Source: Vibrio nitrifigilis (GTDB lineage: Bacteria > Pseudomonadota > Gammaproteobacteria > Enterobacterales > Vibrionaceae). Taken from it: a stretch of DNA of 64,000 bases. The number at the start of each line of letters is the position of its first letter. Within the stretch, counting starts at the first letter, position 1. Positions 8,943-17,139 of this stretch are shown here, piece by piece. The stretch spans positions 248,001 through 312,000 of the forward strand of contig NZ_JADPMR010000001.1 of the NCBI RefSeq assembly GCF_015686695.1. Direction: 5' to 3'. The notes beneath the pieces are model-generated. The model saw only the letters and a program-made list of their open reading frames with translations, was not told where the DNA came from and searched no databases. A program made the translations under genes and the position numbers.

Positions 8943-8983
8943 TGTAAATAACAAAAAACATATAGTGTACAAAATTATTTACA
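8943..8983. promoter_or_regulatory. Pair of TyrR boxes upstream of aroF
   Basis: A strong box TGTACA-N6-TTTACA (8966-8983) and a weaker one TGTAAA-N6-AAAACA (8943-8960) lie with centres 23 bp apart. This is the strong/weak pairing typical of TyrR-repressed promoters. The aroF promoter should lie near here, but I could not settle its -35 and -10. Confidence 0.6.
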
Positions 8984-9088
8984 TTTAATTTTTACTGCTA
9001 TCTGTTAAAAATGGTGCTCTTTTAATATTTTCTCTTCCGTAAGTTATTTACAATAAGCACTCTTATTAATAAGGACTCGATCTATCTT

Positions 9089-10786
9089 ATGGAGTTAATA
9101 CTCTCTTTAATGCAGCAGATGTGTGTGTATCTAGTTTTAGCATACATGCTGAGTAAAACTCCTATTTTTCTTCCTCTTCTCAATATTTCCTATCGAAGAG
9201 GCCATAGATTCTGCCTTTACATCCTATTTTCCTTATTTTGTATCACTGGAACGTACTTTGGTCTACAGATAGATGATGCAATTGCTAATACACGTGCGAT
9301 TGGTGCCATTATGGGAGGGCTATTTGGTGGACCTTTACTCGGTTTTACCGTTGGTTTTACTGGGGGCATTCATCGTTACATGCAAGGTGGGTTTACTGAT
9401 GTCGCATGTGCAGTTTCAACCACGGTTGAAGGTATCATTGGCGGAGTGTTTCATTCCTACTTTATTTATCGTAATAAATCTGAAAAATTATTTAGCCCGG
9501 TGATCGTATTTGTCATCACACTTGTGGCAGAAATCGCTCAAATGGCAATCATTCTATTACTTGCCCCTCCTTTAGATGAAGCATTTCATTTAGTACAAAA
9601 AATTGCCGCCCCAATGATCATCACGAATTCGATTGGTGCCGCGCTCTTTATGAGTATTTTAGTTGACCGTAAAACCATTTTCGAAGAGTACTCGGCCGCC
9701 TTCTCAAGACGAGCACTGAACGTAGCTGAACGTTCAGTTGGAATCCTATCTGAAGGATTCACCCCAGATAACGCTAAAAAGATTGCACGAATTGTTTATG
9801 AGCAAACGAACGTAGGTGCCGTCGCTATCACCGATACACAAGAAATTCTTGCGTTCATTGGTATCGGTGATGATCACCATATTCCAGGCAGACCTATTTC
9901 TTCTTCAAGTACAACAGAAGCCATTAAAATGAATCGAATTATTTATTTAGATGGTAAAGAACACCCTTACCAGTGTTCGATTCGTTCAGACTGTAAACTT
10001 GGATCTGCGCTAATTATTCCTTTACGTGCTGGTGATCGTGTCATTGGCACCATAAAGATGTACGAACCGCGCCGTAAGCTTTTCTCAACAATCAATATGT
10101 CAATGGCGCAAGGCATTGCACAACTCCTATCGAGTCAGATTTTGTATGGTGAGTACCAACAAAAACAGATGTTGTTGTCTCGTGCTGAGATAAAATTACT
10201 GCAAGCTCAAGTTAACCCTCATTTTTTGTTTAATGCGTTAAATACCATTAGTGCTGTTATTCGTCGTCAGCCAGATACAGCTCGAGAACTCATTCAGCAA
10301 TTGTCTCACTTCTTCAGAAGTAATCTTAAACAAAACGTTGAATCGGTTTCTTTACGTGAGGAGTTAGACCATGTGCGTTCTTATTTAGCGATAGAGCAAG
10401 CCCGCTTTGCTGACCGATTGAGTGTAGACATTGATATTGATGCATCGGTATTAGACCGGAAGCTCCCCACGTTTACTTTACAGCCATTAGTTGAGAACGC
10501 GGTAAAACACGGCATATCAAACTTACTTGAAGGGGGAAATATTCGGATATATAGCCAACCCCATGATGAAGGCACAAGGATCATCGTTGAAGATAATGCC
10601 GGTAGTTTTGATGATAGCCACAAAGAACTCAAGGCTGCACATAGCGGGCTTGGAATACAAATTGTGGATAAGCGTCTGACCAACCAGTTTGGCCCAGTTG
10701 CTCATTTACAACCTTTTGTAAATCCAGGATATTACACCCAAATGAGTTTTATCATTCCTCATGTAGGACAACCTCACAATGAATGA
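9089..10786 (+). CDS. btsS: LytS-family sensor histidine kinase, BtsS (YehU)-like
   Basis: Membrane sensor kinase. The N-terminal part (residues 1-200) has several hydrophobic segments and the 5TMR-LYT signature IDDAIANTRAIGAIMGG, close to E. coli BtsS, which senses external pyruvate. A GAF-like domain follows (about 220-350). The histidine kinase region has VNPHFLFNALNTIS (phospho-acceptor His) and a short HATPase domain with NAVKHGI. The 565-residue length fits BtsS (561). The stop overlaps btsR by 8 nt (ATGAATGA), so the pair is translationally coupled. The CstA/BtsT-type transporter at 17140 is the likely output. Pyruvate as ligand is inferred from the family. Confidence 0.87.
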   Translation: MELILSLMQQMCVYLVLAYMLSKTPIFLPLLNISYRRGHRFCLYILFSLFCITGTYFGLQIDDAIANTRAIGAIMGGLFGGPLLGFTVGFTGGIHRYMQGGFTDVACAVSTTVEGIIGGVFHSYFIYRNKSEKLFSPVIVFVITLVAEIAQMAIILLLAPPLDEAFHLVQKIAAPMIITNSIGAALFMSILVDRKTIFEEYSAAFSRRALNVAERSVGILSEGFTPDNAKKIARIVYEQTNVGAVAITDTQEILAFIGIGDDHHIPGRPISSSSTTEAIKMNRIIYLDGKEHPYQCSIRSDCKLGSALIIPLRAGDRVIGTIKMYEPRRKLFSTINMSMAQGIAQLLSSQILYGEYQQKQMLLSRAEIKLLQAQVNPHFLFNALNTISAVIRRQPDTARELIQQLSHFFRSNLKQNVESVSLREELDHVRSYLAIEQARFADRLSVDIDIDASVLDRKLPTFTLQPLVENAVKHGISNLLEGGNIRIYSQPHDEGTRIIVEDNAGSFDDSHKELKAAHSGLGIQIVDKRLTNQFGPVAHLQPFVNPGYYTQMSFIIPHVGQPHNE

Positions 10787-11501
10787 CAAATTTTCTGCTC
10801 TAATCATTGATGATGAGCACTTTGCACGTGAAGAACTTATCGACCTACTACAAGAAAGCCACGATATTGAGGTAATAGGTGAAGCAACTAATGCGATTGA
10901 AGGGTTAAAAAAAATCCACCAGCTAAAGCCTGATGTCGTATTTTTAGATATTCAAATGCCAATGGTGACAGGGATTGACCTGATCGCAATGCTTGACCCT
11001 GAAGTCATGCCCAAGATTATTTTTGTTACCGCGTACGATCAATATGCTGTACAAGCTTTTGATGATAATGCCTTTGATTATCTCCTCAAACCTATCGATC
11101 CCAAACGCTTGAATAAAACACTTCATCGACTTCAGGAAACGCGTCACACTCAGCCTAACTATCAAACTATCACACCACAATATATTGAACAGATTCCATG
11201 CATAGGTCATCAAAGAATTATGTTGGTCAATATCGCAGAGGTCGAATTTGCTTGCAGTGAAGTCGGTGGTGTAAAAATCCAAACCATGGATCAAAAATTG
11301 ACAACTCAACTCACGTTGAAGGTATTAGAAGAGAAGACACCGCTTATGCGCTGCCATCGGCAATACCTTATTCACTTAAAAGCCATTAAAGAAATTAAAC
11401 TGATTGATAACGGTCTGGCAGAAATCGTCACCCATTCCCACCACACCGTTCCAGTAAGCCGCCGATACTTCAAAGAACTCAAAGAAAGGCTCGGCTTTTG
11501 A
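10779..11501 (+). CDS. btsR: LytTR-family response regulator, BtsR (YehT)-like
   Basis: Cytosolic response regulator partner of the upstream kinase. The receiver domain has the acidic pair IDDE near the start, the phosphorylation site VVFLDIQMP (Asp about 54) and LLKPI (conserved Lys). A LytTR DNA-binding domain fills residues about 140-240, ending HTVPVSRRYFKELKERL. Length 240 residues, as in E. coli BtsR (239). LytTR proteins bind direct repeats about two helical turns apart; three such repeats precede the transporter gene at 17140. Confidence 0.9.
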   Translation: MNDKFSALIIDDEHFAREELIDLLQESHDIEVIGEATNAIEGLKKIHQLKPDVVFLDIQMPMVTGIDLIAMLDPEVMPKIIFVTAYDQYAVQAFDDNAFDYLLKPIDPKRLNKTLHRLQETRHTQPNYQTITPQYIEQIPCIGHQRIMLVNIAEVEFACSEVGGVKIQTMDQKLTTQLTLKVLEEKTPLMRCHRQYLIHLKAIKEIKLIDNGLAEIVTHSHHTVPVSRRYFKELKERLGF

Positions 11502-11506
11502 AGAGA

Positions 11507-12490
11507 CTATTGCTCACAATACGGTGCTAAGGCGGCGGTAGCCGCTTTCCAGAGCGTTGTATGAACCAAATCAGAGTAGCGTATCGATTGTGTTTTTCTT
11601 AAGCGCATTGCTTTATCTACTTCGGTGATTGGCAAGTGATCAAGCACTTCTACTGCAGAATTACGATTGTTGCACATCAGTAACATATCACATCCCGCTT
11701 CGAGCGCCTGCTGTGCTCTATCAGTAGGCCCGCCCATGATCGCAGCACCTTCCATACTCAGATCATCAGAAAAAACCACACCTCTAAAGTTCAGCTCTCG
11801 GCGTAATACATCTTGTAACCAATACTTTGAACCACTTGCAGGCTGTGAATCATAAGCGGGATAAATGACATGGGCCGGCATCATCGCATCTAATAGTTCA
11901 TGTTCAATCTGATGACGGAATATTTCCATATCCGCCATAATAGAATCACGGTGATCGTAGGGTGTTTCTAGGTGAGAATCAGCCACAACACCACCATGAC
12001 CAGGAAAATGTTTACCAGTAGTAGCCATTCCCGCACTTTTCATCCCGCGCATAAATGCTGAACTATGCGCAATAATCGTTTTAACATCTTCACCAAATGC
12101 ACGATTCCCAATAGCACGGCACTCATAGCCTTTATCTAGTACAGGAGCAAAACTAAGATCAATATCGTGAGCCACTAACTCTGCTGCCATCAACCAACCA
12201 CCGAGTTCGGCAAGCTTTTCTCCTTCCGGTACTGAATGGTACAAGGCTGCAGGAGGTAAGCGAGAGAATCCCTCTTTAAATCGCTGTACACGTCCACCCT
12301 CTTGGTCTACACCAATGAGTATTGGACGTTTTGCCGCCTTACGAATACTCTCGTTTAACGCCAATAGCTGGCCACGATCATGATAGTTACGCGAAAAAAG
12401 TATCACGCCACCTACAGTAGGATGAGCGAGCATTTCACGCTCTTCCGCATCCAATTCAAAGCCAGTAACATCGAGCCATAACGGACCCAT
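11507..12490 (-). CDS. nagZ: Beta-N-acetylhexosaminidase NagZ
   Basis: Cytosolic family-3 glycosidase that removes GlcNAc from GlcNAc-anhydroMurNAc-peptides during cell-wall recycling. The family signature KHFPGHGGVVADSH carries the catalytic His/Asp loop. GVDQEGGRVQRF and VFSDDLSMEGA supply the substrate pocket and the nucleophile Asp. It has 327 residues and no signal peptide. It is convergent with btsR (5-nt gap) and divergent from anmK-murQ, which act on its product. Confidence 0.95.
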   Translation of the reverse strand: MGPLWLDVTGFELDAEEREMLAHPTVGGVILFSRNYHDRGQLLALNESIRKAAKRPILIGVDQEGGRVQRFKEGFSRLPPAALYHSVPEGEKLAELGGWLMAAELVAHDIDLSFAPVLDKGYECRAIGNRAFGEDVKTIIAHSSAFMRGMKSAGMATTGKHFPGHGGVVADSHLETPYDHRDSIMADMEIFRHQIEHELLDAMMPAHVIYPAYDSQPASGSKYWLQDVLRRELNFRGVVFSDDLSMEGAAIMGGPTDRAQQALEAGCDMLLMCNNRNSAVEVLDHLPITEVDKAMRLRKTQSIRYSDLVHTTLWKAATAALAPYCEQ

Positions 12491-12598
12491 AATTGCTCCT
12501 TGGTGATCTGAGAAATATTTAACACTCAGGAAGATTATTTAGTTTGTTTTTCAATTACAATGCCTTGGTAAAGGTTATAACGAAGGGATGACATAATC

Positions 12599-13708
12599 AT
12601 GCAGCGCGAACTCTATATCGGCCTCATGTCAGGAACCAGTCTTGATGGCATTGATGTTGCCATCACCGCCATTGACTCAAAGGCAATCTCGTTAGTTGCC
12701 AGCGATTGTTTGCCTATCCCTGAAACCTTAAAAGCCGGGTTACTCAGTATCGCCCTAAATGAACCCTCTACCATTGCAAATATAGGCATGTTAGATCATC
12801 AATTAGGCCTGCTATACAGTAATGCTGTTATGCACATTCTCAAGCTAGCGAACCTAACACCAAAAGACATTACTGCCATTGGCTGTCACGGGCAAACAGT
12901 ATTTCATCAGCCGCTAGGGCCACACCGTTTTACCGTTCAATTAGGTGATGCGAATCTCATCGCAGCCCAAACTGGTATTACTACTGTCGCTGACTTTAGA
13001 CGCAAAGATATGGCATTGGGCGGACAAGGTGCGCCGTTAGTTCCTGCATTTCATCAACATTTATTTGGTCAAAATCACTCCAACGTTGTGATTCTTAATA
13101 TAGGTGGAATCGCCAATATTTCCATTTTGGAAACAACAGGACATGCACTTGGTTTTGATACAGGGCCAGGCAATATGCTTATGGATGCTTGGTGCCTAAA
13201 GCATCATAACCACCCTTTTGATCAAGACGCTAAATGGGCTCAGCAGGGTCAAATTATTCCTGAATTATTACAGCACCTTATGCAAGACAAATATTTCGCG
13301 TTACCCTCACCCAAAAGCACAGGGCGTGAATACTTCCATCTAGGTTGGCTAGAACAGCATATGGGACTAGAGAGTTACTCACCAGTTGATGTACAACGAA
13401 CACTATGTGAATTAACTGCATTAACGGTTGCAGAGCAAATTCAGCCGTATCAATCAGGAGATCACCCTTCTGTTTATGTTTGTGGTGGAGGCGCTCAAAA
13501 CCCATTATTAATGGAACGACTAGCGCAATTGCTACCCAATTGGCACATAACAACAACCAGTCAACAAGGCGTAGATAGTGATGCCATGGAGGCAATGGCC
13601 TTCGCTTGGTTAGCAGAGAGAAGAATTCATAACCAACCAAGCAATCTACCCAGTGTCACTGGCGCTTGTCGCCCAGCCTCATTGGGCGTAATTTATTACC
13701 CAGATTGA
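12599..13708 (+). CDS. anmK: Anhydro-N-acetylmuramic acid kinase AnmK
   Basis: Phosphorylates and opens 1,6-anhydro-MurNAc to MurNAc-6-phosphate using ATP. The ATP loop GLMSGTSLDGID is at the N-terminus. ADFRRKDMALGGQGAPLVPAFH carries the catalytic Asp region, and NIGGIANIS and GFDTGPGNMLMDAW are sugar-kinase motifs. 369 residues, as in E. coli (369). The stop is 17 nt before the murQ start, so the two form an operon in which AnmK supplies the MurQ substrate. Confidence 0.95.
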   Translation: MQRELYIGLMSGTSLDGIDVAITAIDSKAISLVASDCLPIPETLKAGLLSIALNEPSTIANIGMLDHQLGLLYSNAVMHILKLANLTPKDITAIGCHGQTVFHQPLGPHRFTVQLGDANLIAAQTGITTVADFRRKDMALGGQGAPLVPAFHQHLFGQNHSNVVILNIGGIANISILETTGHALGFDTGPGNMLMDAWCLKHHNHPFDQDAKWAQQGQIIPELLQHLMQDKYFALPSPKSTGREYFHLGWLEQHMGLESYSPVDVQRTLCELTALTVAEQIQPYQSGDHPSVYVCGGGAQNPLLMERLAQLLPNWHITTTSQQGVDSDAMEAMAFAWLAERRIHNQPSNLPSVTGACRPASLGVIYYPD

Positions 13709-13725
13709 AAAAGACAAGGACACTT

Positions 13726-14652
13726 ATGACTAATGATGCGCTGCTGACAGCACTCTCCCATTTAGTATCAGAAAAACGTAATCCTGACACTATGGATATT
13801 GATCTGCTTAGCTCACAAGAAATCGTATCTCGCCTCAACCAACAAGATAAACTCGTACCGTTAGCCGTTGAGAAAGTGTTACCTCAAATTGCTCAAGGTG
13901 TCGATGCCATTACCGAAGCATTTAAACAAGGTGGCCGCCTGATTTATCTTGGAGCTGGTACGAGTGGGCGTTTAGGCGTTCTCGATGCTGTAGAATGTCC
14001 TCCGACATTTAGCGTTAGTGATGAAATGGTTGTGGGGTTAATTGCTGGCGGCAAAGAAGCCATGTTTAAAGCTCAAGAAGGTGCTGAAGATTCAGCCGTC
14101 TTGGGGGAAACAGAGTTAAAAAATATCAACTTCAATGCGAATGATATTTTAGTGGGAATCGCAGCGAGTGGTCGCACACCCTATGTAATTGGTGCAATAG
14201 ATTATGCAAAACGAATTGGCGCAACAACTATCGCTTTATCGTGTAACCCCAACTCGCCTATCGCCGATATTGCCCATATTGCAATTTCTCCAGTGGTAGG
14301 CCCAGAAGCTTTAACCGGTTCAACACGATTGAAATCTGGTACCGCGCAGAAGCTCGTACTTAATATGCTAACAACAGCAAGTATGATCCGCTTGGGTAAG
14401 AGTTATCAGAACTTAATGGTTGATGTAAAAGCAACCAATAAAAAACTTGTCGCAAGAGCAATACGTATCGTTATGCAGGCTACCGACTGTTCAAGAACTG
14501 AAGCAGAAAACCTTTTAGAACAGAGCCATAATAACGCAAAAGCAGCCATACTAATGCACCTAACGGGCATCAGTTATGCTGAAGCAGAAGAAAAATTGCA
14601 CGACTCAGATGGTTTTCTTCGCCGTGCAATCGAACCGGATGAGATTGAGTGA
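13726..14652 (+). CDS. murQ: N-acetylmuramic acid 6-phosphate etherase MurQ
   Basis: Cleaves the lactyl ether of MurNAc-6-phosphate to GlcNAc-6-phosphate and D-lactate. The SIS domain has YLGAGTSGRLGVLDAVECPPTF and LKSGTAQKLVLNMLTTA. The C-terminal helical segment has the NNAKAAI region. I chose the ATG at 13726 (MTNDALL, 308 residues) because an AAGGA site lies 5 nt upstream; the frame is open back to 13666 but that stretch overlaps anmK. A terminator follows. Confidence 0.94.
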   Translation: MTNDALLTALSHLVSEKRNPDTMDIDLLSSQEIVSRLNQQDKLVPLAVEKVLPQIAQGVDAITEAFKQGGRLIYLGAGTSGRLGVLDAVECPPTFSVSDEMVVGLIAGGKEAMFKAQEGAEDSAVLGETELKNINFNANDILVGIAASGRTPYVIGAIDYAKRIGATTIALSCNPNSPIADIAHIAISPVVGPEALTGSTRLKSGTAQKLVLNMLTTASMIRLGKSYQNLMVDVKATNKKLVARAIRIVMQATDCSRTEAENLLEQSHNNAKAAILMHLTGISYAEAEEKLHDSDGFLRRAIEPDEIE

Positions 14653-14660
14653 ATCATGAA

Positions 14661-14687
14661 CGAAAGCCTTAATCAGGCTTTCGTTTT
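14661..14687 (+). terminator. Terminator of anmK-murQ
   Basis: Stem CGAAAGCCT/AGGCTTTCG (14661-14669, 14675-14683) followed by TTTT, just after the murQ stop and before the convergent antiporter gene. Confidence 0.8.
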
Positions 14688-14696
14688 ACTCATTAT

Positions 14697-16541
14697 TTAT
14701 TTACCACCATGACCATCATCATTGCTGTTACCACCATTATTGCTTCCTTTTGGTAACGTCATTAATGACACTACGGTATCTCCCGTCACAGGAGCAAACG
14801 TAGGAATGTCATAACACATCTTGATTCGGCCTTTCCCATTAACCAAAAATAGCGGCAAAAAGTAACGATCTTTATGTTTCTGCAGATAATCTTGATAGGT
14901 GAATTCATCGCTAATGCGAGTGTGTTTAATTTCAGCGCCTTGGTTCACCAAACTCGCTAATTTCTTGTAACTTACATCACCACCCAAGAAAGGTAACCCA
15001 TGATATTCTTGCGCCACATTGTGCTTATCATTAGGGTCCGATTTTACTTTATCATGTAAGCAAAATACCCGTTCTTCACCAAAATCCTGCAAAAACTGCA
15101 TACAAGCCATTGCGTTAAAATGCTTATCTGCTGTTATAGCCACTACGTGACCAATACCAATTAAATTCAAGTAGTTATCAGCATGGCTCGAGATAGGATT
15201 TCCATAGTAATGCTCTAAGCCCATCATGCGAGCTTGACGAATATAATCCCAGTTAGAATCAGTCACAACGACTCGGCAATCATATTTCCGAATAGCATCA
15301 GCGACTAAGCGCCCTACATCGTTTGCACCAATAATCAAAAAGCCTTTTGGTGCTGGTTCAGCCACTTTTAACCACAAAGCAAATGGTCTAGCCGTTGCAC
15401 TTTGTAATACAACGGTACCAATAATCACCATAAACGTTAGCGGCACTAACATTTTCGCCCCAGGAACACCAAGGTTAACCAATTTAATCGCAAACAGTGA
15501 TGAAATAGAGGCAGCAACAATGCCTCGAGGAGCTACCCAAGAGAGGAACACTTTTTCATTGAGTGACAATTTACTGCCAATCGTGGTCAAAAAGATCGAT
15601 ACTGGACGAGAAATAAGCTGCATAAATACAAACATCCCCGCAGCGCCCCAGCCAAAGACGAGGAAATCATCGGGATCAATACGTGCCGCCAGTAAAATGA
15701 AAAGCCCCGAAATAAGCAATACCGTCAGGTGCTCTTTAAAGTGCAGAATATGACGAATGTTGACACCCTTTGCGTTTGCCAACCACATCCCCATCACCGT
15801 AACAGTCAATAATCCAGACTCAGACTCAATCGCATTAGAAATAGCAAAAACGCCTAATACAATACTCAGTACAGCAAATGGCTGAAGGTATTCGGGAATC
15901 ATACGGCGTCGCAACGCAAACGCGACGAATGCACCGGAAATAGCGCCGATGATCAACCCAACTGCCAATATCATCGCTAAAACATGAAGGCTATGAGCTT
16001 CACTGCTTGAGACTAAGAACTCGTAAACCATGACGACAAACAAAGCGCCCAATGGATCGATGAGGATGCCTTCCCAACGCAAAAAATTAGATAACCTTGC
16101 ATTGGGTCTGACCGTTCTCAGCAAAGGAACGATAACCGTTGGCCCAGTGACGACCGTTAAGCTTCCGAATAAGAATGCAAGAGTCCAATCTAAACCAATA
16201 AAATAGTGTGTTGCTGCGCTGGTCAACACCCAAGAGATCAATGCTCCAACAGTGACAATTGTCCACACTGTATGGCTTACACCGCGTATCTCTTTAAAGT
16301 TGAGCGTTAAACTCCCTTCAAACAGGATGACAGCAACCGCTAGTGAAATTAGAGGGAAAAGCAGATCCCCCAATAATGTTTGAGGGTTGAGAATACCCGC
16401 TACAGGGCCGACAATAATGCCTGCGAGTAGTAGAAATAAGATAGCAGGTAAACGTAAGCGCCATGCCAACCACTGACAAGCCAAACCAACCACGCCAATA
16501 CCTGCAACCGACAATGCAATCATCTCTCCGTGCATCATCAC
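14697..16541 (-). CDS. Monovalent cation:proton antiporter with C-terminal nucleotide-binding (RCK/TrkA-N-like) domain
   Basis: Inner-membrane antiporter of the CPA family. Residues about 5-390 hold roughly a dozen hydrophobic helices, with GPTVIVPLLRTVRPNARL and EGILIDPLGAL carrying the conserved acidic transport site. From residue about 400 a Rossmann domain begins (GFLIIGANDVGRLVADAIRKYDCRVVVTDS), so activity may depend on a bound nucleotide. The last 16 residues are a Gly/Asn/Asp-rich tail (GSNNGGNSNDDGHGGK). The start is one of three adjacent codons (GTG 16541, ATG 16538 or 16535) behind AAAGGAG. Whether it prefers sodium or potassium cannot be told from sequence alone. Confidence 0.85.
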   Translation of the reverse strand: MMMHGEMIALSVAGIGVVGLACQWLAWRLRLPAILFLLLAGIIVGPVAGILNPQTLLGDLLFPLISLAVAVILFEGSLTLNFKEIRGVSHTVWTIVTVGALISWVLTSAATHYFIGLDWTLAFLFGSLTVVTGPTVIVPLLRTVRPNARLSNFLRWEGILIDPLGALFVVMVYEFLVSSSEAHSLHVLAMILAVGLIIGAISGAFVAFALRRRMIPEYLQPFAVLSIVLGVFAISNAIESESGLLTVTVMGMWLANAKGVNIRHILHFKEHLTVLLISGLFILLAARIDPDDFLVFGWGAAGMFVFMQLISRPVSIFLTTIGSKLSLNEKVFLSWVAPRGIVAASISSLFAIKLVNLGVPGAKMLVPLTFMVIIGTVVLQSATARPFALWLKVAEPAPKGFLIIGANDVGRLVADAIRKYDCRVVVTDSNWDYIRQARMMGLEHYYGNPISSHADNYLNLIGIGHVVAITADKHFNAMACMQFLQDFGEERVFCLHDKVKSDPNDKHNVAQEYHGLPFLGGDVSYKKLASLVNQGAEIKHTRISDEFTYQDYLQKHKDRYFLPLFLVNGKGRIKMCYDIPTFAPVTGDTVVSLMTLPKGSNNGGNSNDDGHGGK

Positions 16542-16564
16542 TCCTTTAAAAACTGTTGTTTAAC

Positions 16565-16903
16565 TTATTGATTATAGTCGCGCCAACCACGCTGCCACTC
16601 CATTCTAAATTTTTGACCACTTTTTAAATGATCACACACTCCCATATATTCCTGACCATTCAAACCTATTTGATAAGCCACATTAGGGTTACAGTACTCA
16701 AGGATGCCTTCTTCATAACCTTGGTCATATTCAGCTTGATTCGCTGCACCTAGCTTGCTTAAAGCTCGATATGAGCGCTCGGTGTGCCCTTTTACACCAT
16801 CTTGATAACCTATCTGATGCCAATTTCCATCCGCGGCCAATTGCGTCTCACTAGACACACAACCCGCTAATAACACAACTAACACGCTCAATAGTTTCTT
16901 CAT
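16565..16903 (-). CDS. Small lipoprotein, DUF2799 family
   Basis: A 112-residue protein with a lipoprotein signal: short positive N-terminus, hydrophobic run, lipobox LLAGC at residues 11-15. The mature part has repeated GYQDG / DQGYEEG / QRGWRDY motifs, as in DUF2799 proteins of gamma-proteobacteria, and two further Cys that could pair. It starts 21 nt upstream of the antiporter region in the same direction, so it is probably co-transcribed with it. Function unknown. Confidence 0.8.
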   Translation of the reverse strand: MKKLLSVLVVLLAGCVSSETQLAADGNWHQIGYQDGVKGHTERSYRALSKLGAANQAEYDQGYEEGILEYCNPNVAYQIGLNGQEYMGVCDHLKSGQKFRMEWQRGWRDYNQ

Positions 16904-17012
16904 ACCGAACCTTTTTCTTCTTGGTAACGCAATATCTTACCATCTCGTTTTTCTGTTTAGGAAAACTTACATTGCAATAGTGTATCGTTTTATGACAAAC
17001 ACCACCGTTACA

Positions 17013-17060
17013 ACCATTCAATGGGCTGAAAAACCGTTTAAATGACTATTCGACCACTCA
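17013..17060. promoter_or_regulatory. Three ACCRYTYA direct repeats with exact 20-bp period, candidate LytTR (BtsR) operator
   Basis: ACCATTCA (17013-17020), ACCGTTTA (17033-17040) and ACCACTCA (17053-17060) share one orientation and start exactly 20 bp apart. They sit 80-127 bp before the CstA/BtsT-type gene. LytTR regulators bind such tandem sites. From memory the E. coli BtsR (YehT) site is built on ACC(G/A)CT(C/T)A, which the third copy matches fully. Confidence 0.55.
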
Positions 17061-17139
17061 CATTAAAATCAAATGTAACCTTTATTTAACAGTTTTAAAA
17101 TCAACTCTGTACCAATCTAATAAAACAAAAGGTCTTACT

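Noticed and set aside
10944..11309. 121-codon open frame antisense to btsR
   Set aside because: Overlaps the receiver and LytTR domains fully; no supporting signals.
13278..13640. 120-codon open frame antisense to anmK
   Set aside because: Lies wholly within a conserved kinase gene; composition looks random.
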